A DNA stretch of 35,150 bases from Salinicola peritrichatus (GTDB lineage Bacteria > Pseudomonadota > Gammaproteobacteria > Pseudomonadales > Halomonadaceae): positions 1-35,150 of the forward strand of contig NZ_PZJU01000019.1 of the NCBI RefSeq assembly GCF_003206715.1, given 5' to 3'. How positions within the stretch are numbered: position 1 is the first letter of the stretch; each line of letters starts with the position of its first letter. The notes under the pieces are model-generated. The model saw only the letters and a list, made by a program, of their open reading frames with translations, was not told where the DNA came from and made no database searches. Of this stretch, positions 1-8,077 are shown piece after piece. Position numbers and translations under genes: made by a program.

Positions 1-35
1 AACGCCCCGGACTCCTTGAGTCCGGGGCGTTTTTC
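1..35 (+). terminator. Rho-independent terminator of a gene left of the window
   Basis: A perfect 13-bp stem (1-13 with 19-31), a 5-nt loop and a following T-run make a textbook intrinsic terminator. The gene it ends lies outside the window. Confidence 0.9.
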
Positions 36-121
36 TTTGGCCGACGATAAATCCCGCTGCGGGCTGCGGGCTTTCGTCGTCCTGGTATCGATCCTGTTGA
101 TAGCGACTTTCGAACGCTTCG

Positions 122-167
122 ATTAGCAAGCTAATGTTTCAGACCTCACAATGTCATCAACGGTTGA
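122..167. promoter_or_regulatory. Short palindromes upstream of the small exported protein gene
   Basis: ATTAGC-aa-GCTAAT (122-135) is a perfect 6-2-6 palindrome and TCAAC-g-GTTGA (157-167) a perfect 5-1-5 palindrome, both 45-90 nt before the start codon at 213. They could be operators. No convincing -35/-10 pair was found around them, so the role is inference. Confidence 0.3.
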
Positions 168-212
168 GCCAAGAGGCCAACCATTCAAATGGATGATCAT
201 TGGAGGTACACC

Positions 213-587
213 ATGAAAACTCGCATTCTTGCTGCTATTGCCCTAGCTGTCGCTCTGCCCGCTGCCGCTCAGGCCAACAGCGTTACGGCCGAACAGATTT
301 TCGCCCAGCAGCGTGAAGCGCTCAACACGCAGCCGACTTCCGAGTATCAAGTGCTGCCGACCCCATATCGTTTCAACACGGTCATTGGCGGTCATAGCGA
401 CGCGGCCGATCAGTCTCTGGCCTATGTCGCCGCCCACACGCAACGGGCTACCAACATCGCTGCCGGCAATAGCGACCTGATCGGGCAAGGGCAGAGCGTT
501 GCCGCCGCTCGTGCACTGCAGCATGCCGGTGGAGTCAGCGATACCGGCCATGGCAACGTCGAAGTGGACTTCGCCAGCATCGACTGA
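213..587 (+). CDS. Small exported protein of unknown function
   Basis: A 124-residue protein with a clear Sec signal peptide: basic MKTR start, hydrophobic core to about residue 20 and a probable AQA|N cleavage site. The mature part (about 100 residues) is hydrophilic, rich in Ala, Gln and Asn, with no cysteine, so it is probably a soluble periplasmic or secreted protein. The ATG at 213 was chosen because GGAGG sits at 202-206; an in-frame ATG at 189 would put extra residues before the signal peptide and has no good ribosome binding site. It is monocistronic, between terminators at 1-35 and 682-713. I do not recognise the family. Confidence 0.75.
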   Translation: MKTRILAAIALAVALPAAAQANSVTAEQIFAQQREALNTQPTSEYQVLPTPYRFNTVIGGHSDAADQSLAYVAAHTQRATNIAAGNSDLIGQGQSVAAARALQHAGGVSDTGHGNVEVDFASID

Positions 588-622
588 AGCAGGCGATCGA
601 TCTAAAGTCCATTGAAATACGC

Positions 623-642
623 GCGCCCGGGAAACCGGGTGC
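623..642 (+). other. Hairpin with GAAA tetraloop in a 3' UTR
   Basis: An 8-bp GC-rich stem (623-630 with 635-642, one G-T pair) closes a GNRA-type GAAA loop. It lies between the stop codon at 587 and the terminator at 682-713 and has no T-run. It may protect the transcript end or be part of a small 3'-UTR RNA; that is inference. Confidence 0.4.
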
Positions 643-681
643 TTAAAACTTGGCAGGGACTGCCTCAGTCACCTCCAACTT

Positions 682-713
682 CCCCGGCCATGCCCCCTTG
701 GCCGGGGTTTTTT
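682..713 (+). terminator. Rho-independent terminator
   Basis: A 9-bp perfect GC-rich stem (682-690 with 699-707), 8-nt loop and six Ts at 708-713. It ends the transcript of the small exported protein and separates it from the convergent hisC. Confidence 0.9.
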
Positions 714-807
714 ATGCCATCGGAACTCGGTTGTCCGCAGTGAGCCCGGGGTCACCACAAGGTGAGGCGTCAGGAACGGGCAGGAAGTCCATCGCGGGAC
801 CAAGACA

Positions 808-1860
808 TCAGACGATTGCCTGCAGCGCCTGGATCAGGCTTTGCATCTCGTCATCGGTGCCGATCGAGATACGCAGAAAATCGCTGAGTCCATCTTTGTT
901 GAAATGGCGCACCAGAATGCCGCACTCGCGCAGGCCGGTGAACAAAGCGGCGCCACTATGCAGCGGATGACGCACGAACAGGAAGTTGGTCTGCGACGGC
1001 AGAACTTCGAAAGCCAGCGCTTGAAGTTCCCGCCGCGTCCATTCCCGGGTCGCGATCACACGTTCGCAGCAGGCACGGAAGTGAACGTCGTCAGTGAGCG
1101 CGGCGATCGCCACCGTGCTGGCAAGCATGTCGATCGGATAGGAGTTGAACGAGTTCTTGACTCGCTCGAGCCCATCGATGAGTTCACGCGAGCCGATGGC
1201 ATAGCCCAGGCGCAGGCCGGCGAGGCTGCGTGATTTCGAGAGCGTGCCGGTGACCAGCAGATTCGGATAGCGTTCGACCAGTGGCACGGCGCTCTCGCCA
1301 CCGAAGTCGACATAGGCTTCGTCCACCAGCACCACGCTCTCGCTGATCCGCTCCAGCAGCCCGGCTATCGCGGCGCGGGAATGCCCATGACCGGTAGGGG
1401 CGTTGGGGTTGGCGAAGACCACGCCACCGTTGTCGCTATCGAAGGCGTTCAGGGCAATCTGCCAGCGATCGTCGAGTGCCACGGTGCGGTAGGCGATGTC
1501 ATAGAGTTTGCAGTAGACCGGATAGAAGCTGTAGCTGATCGCCGGCATCAGTAGCGGCTTCGGCTGACAGAAAAATGCCTGAAAGGCCAGTGCCAGCACC
1601 TCGTCGGAGCCGTTGCCGACGAAGACCTGTTCGGGTTCGACGCCATGGGCTTTTGCCAGCGCTTGGCGCAACGCCAACGATTCGGGATCGGGATAGCGGC
1701 GCAGATGTTCGACCTCGAACTGCTGCAGGGCCCGCTCGACCATGGATGAGGGCGGATAGGGGTTCTCGTTGGTGTTGAGCTTGATCAACTTCTCGCGCGG
1801 CTGCTCACCTGGGACATAGGGAGTCAGGGCGCGAACGGCGGGGCTCCAGAATTGACTCAT
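808..1860 (-). CDS. hisC: Histidinol-phosphate aminotransferase
   Basis: Cytoplasmic PLP enzyme converting imidazole-acetol phosphate and glutamate to histidinol phosphate in histidine synthesis. At 350 residues it has the usual family length. Visible features: LNTNENPYP near residues 28-36, NPNAPTG at 151-157, DEAY at 180-183, the PLP-binding lysine K209 in TLSKS, and the phosphate-contacting Arg in LAGLRLGYA. The start at 1860 (MSQFWSP) was chosen because it matches the family N-terminus and has GAGAGA just upstream; a longer in-frame extension to 1983 is not HisC-like. It stands alone here, with the hisB-H-A-F operon about 7 kb away. A role in phenylalanine/tyrosine transamination, as in some HisC homologues, cannot be excluded. 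Confidence 0.95.
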   Translation of the reverse strand: MSQFWSPAVRALTPYVPGEQPREKLIKLNTNENPYPPSSMVERALQQFEVEHLRRYPDPESLALRQALAKAHGVEPEQVFVGNGSDEVLALAFQAFFCQPKPLLMPAISYSFYPVYCKLYDIAYRTVALDDRWQIALNAFDSDNGGVVFANPNAPTGHGHSRAAIAGLLERISESVVLVDEAYVDFGGESAVPLVERYPNLLVTGTLSKSRSLAGLRLGYAIGSRELIDGLERVKNSFNSYPIDMLASTVAIAALTDDVHFRACCERVIATREWTRRELQALAFEVLPSQTNFLFVRHPLHSGAALFTGLRECGILVRHFNKDGLSDFLRISIGTDDEMQSLIQALQAIV

Positions 1861-2215
1861 GATCTCTCGCGGGCGCGTACAGGGACTAAATAATGAGGTG
1901 CAAGGAGTCGCCATAGTGACTCGTGCGCGGCGGTGGTGCAAGCGCTTGACTTGGCCGCCGGCGAGGTCGGCTGGTCTTCTCACGGTCGCCTCTCGATCGC
2001 TACAATCCGCTATCGATAAGGGTTCCCATGGCCTACGCCAAGCTATCGTTACCGCTCAACGAGCCTGATCCGGGCACTCGCGACGGTGGTGCGCCGTGCT
2101 ATCCACAATGATTGCGTGTGGTGAATGGGGTGCCACGCGGGGCACTAACCGCTATCCTGTATTCACGTGGCCGCCCAGGCGGCCTGTATGGCCCAGAAGT
2201 GTAAGGAGAAACAAT
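1861..2215. other. Divergent intergenic region between hisC and the NlpE-like gene
   Basis: 355 bp with no supported gene. It must hold the promoters of hisC (minus) and of the lipoprotein gene (plus). I could not assign a convincing -35/-10 pair. The only structures seen are short imperfect repeats such as GAGTC/GACTC around 1905-1922. Small ORFs crossing it have no ribosome binding site. Confidence 0.5.
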
Positions 2216-2677
2216 ATGCAAATCAGGACGTTGCTGGCCAGCGCCGCCACGGTAGCCGTATTGGCCGGTTGTGCCAGCGGTGGCTCTCAAACGCAGTCCG
2301 GCACGACCGACACCGCTGCCGGGGCCGAGAGCACGACGACCTACGAGGGCACCTTGCCATGTCGCAGCTGCGACGGCATCGACCTGACCGTCAACCTCAA
2401 CGGTACCGAGTCCTCGCCGGCCGCCGAGCGTACTTTCACTCTCGAAGCCGATTATCGCAACCACCCGCAGAACCCCGATCCCGAGCAGTACGAAGGGCAA
2501 TGGGAAGCGATGACCGGCACCGCCGTCGATCCGCAGGCCACGGTCTACGAATTGACGCCGGATAGCGAAGGCCAGATTTACTACTTCCAGAAGATCGACG
2601 ATCGCACGCTCGAACTGATCGACCCGCAGCGCCGTCGTTTCGAGAACGGCGAAATGTTGCGCTTGACTCGTCAATAA
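2216..2677 (+). CDS. NlpE-N-like outer membrane lipoprotein
   Basis: A 153-residue lipoprotein. The signal peptide ends in the lipobox LAGC, so the mature protein starts at a lipidated cysteine near residue 19. The mature part contains the pattern YEGTLPCRSCDGI (a CxxC motif) followed by a beta-rich stretch ending in ELIDPQRRRF, which is the pattern of the NlpE N-terminal domain (copper homeostasis / Cpx envelope stress). It lacks the second domain of E. coli NlpE, so only the N-terminal module is present. The ATG at 2216 is preceded by AAGGAG (2203-2208). Assignment is from the motif pattern; function in copper handling or surface sensing is inferred. Confidence 0.8.
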   Translation: MQIRTLLASAATVAVLAGCASGGSQTQSGTTDTAAGAESTTTYEGTLPCRSCDGIDLTVNLNGTESSPAAERTFTLEADYRNHPQNPDPEQYEGQWEAMTGTAVDPQATVYELTPDSEGQIYYFQKIDDRTLELIDPQRRRFENGEMLRLTRQ

Positions 2678-2695
2678 GCGGCCCGGCGCATGCTG

Positions 2696-2718
2696 AAGGG
2701 CGGCCGCCGGCCGTCCTT
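2696..2718 (+). terminator. GC-rich hairpin after the NlpE-like gene
   Basis: A 10-bp stem (2696-2705 with 2709-2718, one G-T pair) with a 3-nt loop begins 19 nt after the stop codon. There is no T-run, so it is a weak or Rho-assisted terminator, or an RNA-end stabiliser. Confidence 0.4.
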
Positions 2719-2792
2719 CGTCGTTGATGGAACGCCAATGATGGCAACATAAACGACCCACAATCTTCCCGGCATGACGGAGATCCCTACGC

Positions 2793-4172
2793 GTGGCAAA
2801 AGCGAAGAGCGCCTTTGTCTGCACCGAGTGCGGTGCGGAATACAGCAAATGGCAGGGGCAGTGCAGCAATTGTCGGGAGTGGAACACGCTTACCGAGATC
2901 CGGCTCGGTAGCTCTCGACCTGGTGCCACCGCTGCGGGCAGTGCCAGCGCGCGCAATGGATACGCGGGGGCCCTGTCGCGGGAAGTGGTGGATCTCTCCG
3001 GTGTCGATCTGACCGAGGTCCCTCGCTTCAGCTCCACCTTCGAGGAGTTCGACCGCGTGCTCGGTGGCGGCTTGGTGCCCGGTTCCGCCGTGCTGCTGGG
3101 GGGGCATCCCGGCGCCGGCAAGTCGACCCTGCTGCTGCAGACCGCTTGTCGTCTTGCCCAGAGCAAGCGCGTGCTCTACGTTACCGGCGAGGAGTCGCTA
3201 TCCCAGGTGGCGATGCGCGCTCACCGCCTGCAACTGCCGACGCAAGGACTCAAGATGCTGGCCGAGACCAGCATCGAGACCCTGCTCGCCGTGGCCGAGC
3301 GCGAGCGTCCCGAGGTGCTGATCATCGACTCGATTCAGACCATGCATCTCGAAGACATCGGCTCGGCCCCCGGCGGTGTCGCCCAGGTGCGCGAATCGGC
3401 GGCGGCGCTGACGCGCTTCGCCAAGCAGTCGAACACCGTGCTGCTGCTGGTGGGGCACGTGACCAAGGATGGCAGCCTGGCCGGCCCCAAGGTGCTCGAG
3501 CACATGATCGACGCCTCGCTCTTGCTCGAAGGCGGCAGCGACTCCCGCTTTCGCACCCTGCGTGGGCAGAAGAACCGCTTCGGCGCGGTCAACGAGCTGG
3601 GCGTGTTCGCGATGCTCGAACTCGGCCTCAAGGAGGTCAAGAACCCCAGCGCGATATTCCTCTCGCGCAGCGAGGAGCAGGCCGCCGGTAGCCTGGTGAT
3701 GGTGGTATGGGAGGGCACCCGGCCGATCCTGGTCGAGGTGCAGGCGCTGCTCGACGAGTCGGCGCTGGGCAATCCGCGTCGCGTGGCGGTGGGGCTCGAC
3801 CATAACCGACTGGCGATGCTGCTGGCCGTGTTGCACAAGCACGGCGGCCTGTTTACCGGCGATCAGGATGTCTTCCTCAACGTGGTCGGCGGGGTCAAGG
3901 TACTCGAGACGAGTGCCGATTTGGCGGTGCTGTTGGCGGTGGTGTCCAGCCTGCAGAATCGGCCGCTGCCGCGGGAGCTGGTGGTATTTGGCGAGGTGGG
4001 ATTGTCCGGCGAGATTCGCCCCGTTCCCAGCGGCCAGGAACGCATCGTCGAGGCGGCCAAGCACGGCTTCACCCGCGCCATTGTCCCACGTGGCAACGCA
4101 CCGAAGCAGGCGCCGGAAGGGATGCAGGTGGTGGCGGTCGACAAGCTGGCCGAGGCGCTGGAAGCGTTGTGA
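2793..4172 (+). CDS. radA: DNA repair protein RadA (Sms)
   Basis: RadA is a RecA-like hexameric helicase that promotes branch migration of recombination intermediates. The 459-residue protein has the full architecture: an N-terminal C4 zinc finger (C10, C13, C24, C27), the RecA-like core with Walker A GGHPGAGKST at 103-112 (K110), the RadA-specific KNRFG motif at 260-264, and a C-terminal Lon-protease-like domain. It starts with GTG at 2793, with GGAG about 10 nt upstream; this gives the normal N-terminus MAKAKSAFVCTEC. No defect is visible. Confidence 0.97.
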   Translation: MAKAKSAFVCTECGAEYSKWQGQCSNCREWNTLTEIRLGSSRPGATAAGSASARNGYAGALSREVVDLSGVDLTEVPRFSSTFEEFDRVLGGGLVPGSAVLLGGHPGAGKSTLLLQTACRLAQSKRVLYVTGEESLSQVAMRAHRLQLPTQGLKMLAETSIETLLAVAERERPEVLIIDSIQTMHLEDIGSAPGGVAQVRESAAALTRFAKQSNTVLLLVGHVTKDGSLAGPKVLEHMIDASLLLEGGSDSRFRTLRGQKNRFGAVNELGVFAMLELGLKEVKNPSAIFLSRSEEQAAGSLVMVVWEGTRPILVEVQALLDESALGNPRRVAVGLDHNRLAMLLAVLHKHGGLFTGDQDVFLNVVGGVKVLETSADLAVLLAVVSSLQNRPLPRELVVFGEVGLSGEIRPVPSGQERIVEAAKHGFTRAIVPRGNAPKQAPEGMQVVAVDKLAEALEAL

Positions 4173-4261
4173 GCGTCGCACGCTGAGTCTCGGGGTATCG
4201 TCGGTTACACTGCCAGTGACAAGCACCATATCGCCAAGCACGCGTGACGAGGAGCCTGACC

Positions 4262-5302
4262 ATGAGCGCCATTCGCCTGACACAGTATAGCCACGGGGCC
4301 GGTTGCGGCTGCAAGATCGCCCCCGACGTGCTCGACCGTATCCTCGCCAAGGCCGGACCGGGCGCCAAGAGCAAGCGCCTGATCGTGGGCAATCAGGGGC
4401 GCGAGGACGCGGCCGTCTATGACCTGGGAGACGGTCGAGGTTTGATCTCGACCACCGATTTCTTCATGCCGATCGTCGACGATCCGTTCGACTTCGGGCG
4501 CATCGCAGCGACCAATGCGATCAGCGACGTCTACGCCATGGGTGGCGAGCCGATCATGGCGCTGGGCATCCTCGGCTGGCCGCTCGACAAGCTTTCCGGC
4601 GAGGTTGCCGGCGACGTCGTCTCCGGGGCCCAGACCGTATGCCGGGAACTCGGCCTGGCATTGGCCGGCGGTCACTCCATCGATGCCCCGGAGCCGATCT
4701 TCGGCCTCGCGGTCAATGGCCTGGTCGATCTCGAACACCTCAAGCTCAATAGTGGTGCCAAGCCGGGCGATCTGCTCTATCTGACCAAGCCGCTCGGTAT
4801 CGGCATGCTGACCACGGCGGAAAAGCAGGGGCGGCTGCAGGCCGGCCACCAGGGGCTGGCGCGGGAAACCATGCTGATCGCCAACGACATCGGGCAGGCG
4901 CTGGCCCGGATCGAAGGCGTTCACGCCATGACCGATGTCACCGGATTCGGTCTCGCCGGCCATCTGAGCGAAGTCTGCGCGGCCAGTGGCGTCGCAGCGC
5001 GGATCGATTTCGCCAAGCTGCCGCGGCTGGCCGAGGCCGAAGCCTACCGCCGTCAGGGCGCGGTGCCCGGCGGTACCGGGCGCAACCGTGAAGCGATCGG
5101 CGCGGCCTTGCCGGAGATGGACGCCGCGCACTGGCAGTGGCTGTGCGATCCGCAGACATCCGGTGGTCTGCTGGTCGCGGCCGATCCCGCCTGGGCCGAC
5201 GACGTCGAGCGCGTCGGGCGTCAGTATCAGCTCGAGCTGGAAGCCTTCGGCGAGTGCGTCACTCCCCGCGGCGGCGATGCGCTGATCGAGGTGCGAGGTT
5301 GA
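4262..5302 (+). CDS. selD: Selenide, water dikinase (selenophosphate synthetase)
   Basis: Makes selenophosphate from selenide and ATP, the selenium donor for 2-selenouridine and selenocysteine. It is 346 residues, the usual length. The catalytic N-terminal segment HGAGCGCK is present with C15, C17 and K18; the nucleophile is an ordinary Cys codon, not Sec TGA. The PurM-like ATP-binding core and a C-terminal DPQTSGGLL motif follow. The start at 4262 was chosen over an in-frame GTG at 4244 because GAGGAG lies at 4249-4254. mnmH overlaps its stop by 4 nt, and no selA, selB or selC is in the window, so here it probably feeds tRNA selenation. Confidence 0.96.
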   Translation: MSAIRLTQYSHGAGCGCKIAPDVLDRILAKAGPGAKSKRLIVGNQGREDAAVYDLGDGRGLISTTDFFMPIVDDPFDFGRIAATNAISDVYAMGGEPIMALGILGWPLDKLSGEVAGDVVSGAQTVCRELGLALAGGHSIDAPEPIFGLAVNGLVDLEHLKLNSGAKPGDLLYLTKPLGIGMLTTAEKQGRLQAGHQGLARETMLIANDIGQALARIEGVHAMTDVTGFGLAGHLSEVCAASGVAARIDFAKLPRLAEAEAYRRQGAVPGGTGRNREAIGAALPEMDAAHWQWLCDPQTSGGLLVAADPAWADDVERVGRQYQLELEAFGECVTPRGGDALIEVRG

Positions 5303-6387
5303 AAGCGAGTGAGTTCATCGACGCGGATCTGTCGCTGCTCGAACGCCCGCTGATCGACGTGCGCGCACCGATCGAATTCGCCGCCGGCGCGCTACCCGGG
5401 GCGATCAATCTGCCACTGATGGACGACGCCGAGCGCCGCGAGGTGGGGATTCGCTACAAGCAGGCGGGACAGGCCGCGGCCGTCGAGCTGGGCCATCGTC
5501 TGGTCTCCGGAGAACGCCGCGAGCAGTGCATCTCCGCCTGGGAGGCGGCGATCGCGGCGGCACCCGAGAGCGTGCTCTATTGCTTCCGAGGCGGCATGCG
5601 CTCGCAGATCGCGCAACAGTGGCTGGCCGAACGTGGCCATCCGCTGCCGCGTATCCGTGGTGGCTGGAAGGCGATGCGTAACCTGCTGATCGCCATGCTC
5701 GAGGCCCGCCGCGAAGCGCCACTGCTGGTGGTGGCCGGGTTGACCGGGTGCGCCAAGACGGCACTGGTGCAGGCGCTCGACAGCGGGGTCGATCTCGAGG
5801 GACATGCCCGCCACAAGGGGTCCGCTTTCGGCCAGCACCCGCTGGCCGGACCTTCGCAGATCGATTTCGAGCATGGCCTGGCGCTGGATCTCGATCGCCT
5901 GCCGCTGGCGCGGGTGGTGGAGGACGAATCACAGCGCATCGGTCGCCTGGCGATTCCGGCAGTCTTCTGGCAGACGATGAAAGCCGCTCCCTGCATCCGA
6001 GTGGAGATGCCACTCGACTGGCGACTCGAACAGATCCGCAAGGACTATATCGAGGATCTGAGTGGCATCTATCATCGCGACTACGGGCCCGAACTGGGCG
6101 AGGTGCTATTTCGCAAGCAACTCTCCGGAGCATTGAAGCGGCTCGGCAAACGCCTGGGCGGCGAGCGCCTGGGGCGGCTTCTTGCCGCTCAGCAGCAGGC
6201 TTTCCAGGCTCAGCGTCACGGCAGAATCGAGGCACATGACGACTGGCTGGCACCGCTGCTCCAGGAGTACTACGACCCGATGTACCGCTACCAGATCGAC
6301 AGCCAGCCGCGTACGACGCTGCACGTCGGTGACTGGGACAGTTGCCTCGCGGTGGCGCAGGAGTGGGAGCGTGAACGGCTGCATTAA
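5299..6387 (+). CDS. mnmH: tRNA 2-selenouridine synthase
   Basis: MnmH (SelU, YbbB) replaces the sulfur of 2-thiouridine at tRNA wobble position 34 with selenium, using selenophosphate from SelD and a geranylated intermediate. The protein is 362 residues, matching the family. An N-terminal rhodanese domain carries catalytic C95 in LYCFRGGMRS, followed by a P-loop domain (GLTGCAKT, 147-154). The P-loop has Ala where Walker A normally has its last Gly. I chose the TTG at 5299: it overlaps the selD stop (TTGA) and has GAGGTG at 5288-5293; longer forms run back into selD. Its stop overlaps the convergent downstream gene by 4 nt. Confidence 0.95.
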   Translation: MKASEFIDADLSLLERPLIDVRAPIEFAAGALPGAINLPLMDDAERREVGIRYKQAGQAAAVELGHRLVSGERREQCISAWEAAIAAAPESVLYCFRGGMRSQIAQQWLAERGHPLPRIRGGWKAMRNLLIAMLEARREAPLLVVAGLTGCAKTALVQALDSGVDLEGHARHKGSAFGQHPLAGPSQIDFEHGLALDLDRLPLARVVEDESQRIGRLAIPAVFWQTMKAAPCIRVEMPLDWRLEQIRKDYIEDLSGIYHRDYGPELGEVLFRKQLSGALKRLGKRLGGERLGRLLAAQQQAFQAQRHGRIEAHDDWLAPLLQEYYDPMYRYQIDSQPRTTLHVGDWDSCLAVAQEWERERLH

Positions 6388-7052
6388 TCCCTGTCGAGCC
6401 ATTGGGTCATCACCCGATCCAGCAACGCCGCCTGGCGGTCGAAGCGCTTCGGATCGGCGAAGATCTCGTCGCGGGACTGCGCCTGACGCTCCTGGGCGAC
6501 GGCCAGATCGTGGTCGTACATCGCCTGGGCGCTCTGGGCAGTCACTTCGAGATGGCACTGCATGGCGAGCACGCGGCCGCGGTCCCAGGCGAAGCCCTGA
6601 ATCGGGCTGGCCGGCGTATGGCCCAGCGGCAGACAGTCGTCCGGCAAACCGAAGATATCGCGATGCCAGAGCAGGGCCTCGAAGGTTTCCGGCAAATCGA
6701 ATGGGCTCGCATCGTCCAGGGTGACGGTCTGCCAACCGAGCTCCGGCTGCACCGATGGCGAGACGATGGCACCGAGCGCTTCGGCGATCAGACCCGCGCC
6801 GTAGCCGATACCGAGTAGCGGCTTGTTGCTTTTGAGCGCACGATCGATGAGTTTGCGCTCACGCTTGAGCAGAGCAGTCTTGGGCGGCGCGAACGCGTCG
6901 AGCAGGACCAGCGCATCGCAGTTGTCCAGCGGTGGCGGCAGTTCGCCCTCATCGAGTCGGCAACGGTTGTAGCTATGGCCCATGCCCGTCAGCCAATCCG
7001 CGATGCGGGCCGGCCCCAATAACGGACTGTGCTGGATAAAATAGATATGCAT
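6384..7052 (-). CDS. Class I glutamine amidotransferase-like protein without catalytic Cys
   Basis: A 222-residue protein with the fold pattern of GMP-synthase-type glutamine amidotransferases (PF00117-like): an N-terminal MHIYFIQHSP strand, a nucleophile-elbow segment PLLGIGYGAGL at 78-88, and a C-terminal MQCHLEV at 164-170. In active members the elbow reads G-x-C-x-G; here the Cys position is Gly83, while the His (H167) and Glu (E169) of the triad remain. It is therefore unlikely to hydrolyse glutamine and may bind a ligand or act on another substrate. The ATG at 7052 has no strong ribosome binding site. It is convergent with mnmH. Family assignment is good, function unknown. Confidence 0.8.
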   Translation of the reverse strand: MHIYFIQHSPLLGPARIADWLTGMGHSYNRCRLDEGELPPPLDNCDALVLLDAFAPPKTALLKRERKLIDRALKSNKPLLGIGYGAGLIAEALGAIVSPSVQPELGWQTVTLDDASPFDLPETFEALLWHRDIFGLPDDCLPLGHTPASPIQGFAWDRGRVLAMQCHLEVTAQSAQAMYDHDLAVAQERQAQSRDEIFADPKRFDRQAALLDRVMTQWLDRD

Positions 7053-7106
7053 GATAGGTCAACATGGGGGCGCCGGGGCGCCTCCACAAGCTCACGAGCC
7101 GTGCCC

Positions 7107-7124
7107 TCGGCCAAACGTTGTTGA
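7107..7124 (+). repeat. Intergenic repeat copy 1 (TCGGCCAAACGTTGTTGA)
   Basis: This 18-mer recurs at 8103-8120 with one difference (17/18 identical). Both copies are intergenic and on the same strand, roughly 1 kb apart, and each is followed by a GAGCG-rich stretch. It may be a small dispersed genomic repeat. Confidence 0.5.
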
Positions 7125-7178
7125 AAAGGCGCTGAGCGCGAGATCGTGAGCGGACTCCAAGACCGGCGGCGGGTGGCG

Positions 7179-7475
7179 ATGCGAACGGAAATCCTAGAGC
7201 AGATCTACACCATTGTGGCCCAGGTTCCGACGGGGCGCGTGACCACCTATGGCCGCATCGCCAATATGACCGAAGGCGCGACCGCGCGCATGGTCGGCAG
7301 CGCGATGCGCCAATTGCCCGAAGGGCACGATCTGCCGTGGCATCGCGTCATCAATGCCAGCCGACGCGTGGCCGAGCATGGTGGCGCCCGCCGTCAGCAC
7401 GAGAAACTGCGTGGGGAAGGTGTCGTCTTCGATGCCCACGGCCGCGTGCCCACGCACCTGATATGGCCAGATTGA
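7179..7475 (+). CDS. Alkyltransferase-like protein (Atl/YbaZ family)
   Basis: A 98-residue MGMT-type DNA-binding protein. In place of the alkyl-accepting Cys of the PCHR motif it has Trp54 in PWHRV, the mark of alkyltransferase-like proteins. These bind O6-alkylguanine without repairing it and hand the lesion to nucleotide excision repair. The helix-turn-helix around YGRIANM and the Arg-finger region are in place. I favour the ATG at 7179, which gives the family length; in-frame GTGs at 7146 and 7173 are possible and no strong ribosome binding site decides. yjaG follows within 12 nt, so the two are probably co-transcribed. Confidence 0.9.
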   Translation: MRTEILEQIYTIVAQVPTGRVTTYGRIANMTEGATARMVGSAMRQLPEGHDLPWHRVINASRRVAEHGGARRQHEKLRGEGVVFDAHGRVPTHLIWPD

Positions 7476-7486
7476 CCGGAGAATCC

Positions 7487-8077
7487 ATGGCTCAACCCAC
7501 GGGTAGCTTCAACGCAAGACTACGCCGGCTCGATGCGCGCCAGCAGACCGCCTTCATGGCGGCATTGAGCGAGCGCCTGATACCCAACTACGCGCTCTAC
7601 GCCAGCATGAGCGGCAGCGGCGACCCCAGCGTGCTCCATAACGTGCTCGATCTGGTGTGGGAGCGGCTCAGGGTCAAGTCGGCACGTATCGATTTCGACA
7701 AGCAGGCCGACAAGCTGGCGGCGGTCGAGCCACCGGAAGCCGACGATAGTTTCGGCGCGCGCCGCGCGACCGAGGCGGTAATGGCTTTGACGACACTGCT
7801 GGATACGCTACGCGGCGAGGCTCCCGAAGCGGTGCTGGATGTCAGTCAGCTATCGCGCAACGGGGTGCGTGCCTACATCGAAATGACCGAGGGTAGCGAG
7901 GATGCCGAACGTCTCGATGCGTTGTTCCGCGAGCACGAACTGATGCAGGATGAACGCGCCTTCCAGCAGGCAGTGCTCGAAGCGGTGGAGGATGATCCGA
8001 ATCTCGAAAGCCTCTCGGATCTGCGACTGCTGGGACGCAACCAGGGAGTGAGCAACCTGGGGCTGAGTCTCGACTGA
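7487..8077 (+). CDS. yjaG: YjaG family protein (DUF416)
   Basis: A 196-residue protein, the same length as E. coli YjaG. It is all-alpha in appearance, acidic, with no signal peptide or membrane segment, so cytoplasmic. Characteristic stretches are LIPNYALYA near the N-terminus, FDKQADKL in the middle and LLGRNQGVSNLG near the C-terminus. The ATG at 7487 is preceded by CGGAGA. The biochemical role of the family is not established. It lies directly behind the alkyltransferase-like gene. Confidence 0.88.
   Translation: MAQPTGSFNARLRRLDARQQTAFMAALSERLIPNYALYASMSGSGDPSVLHNVLDLVWERLRVKSARIDFDKQADKLAAVEPPEADDSFGARRATEAVMALTTLLDTLRGEAPEAVLDVSQLSRNGVRAYIEMTEGSEDAERLDALFREHELMQDERAFQQAVLEAVEDDPNLESLSDLRLLGRNQGVSNLGLSLD

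Noticed and set aside
2099..3166. Long minus-strand ORF opposite the NlpE-like gene and radA
   Set aside because: A GC-rich antisense shadow; no family resemblance and it lies opposite two certain genes.
5137..5298. Longer form of mnmH starting inside selD
   Set aside because: The added residues are an Arg-rich shadow of selD; the TTG at 5299 gives the family length.
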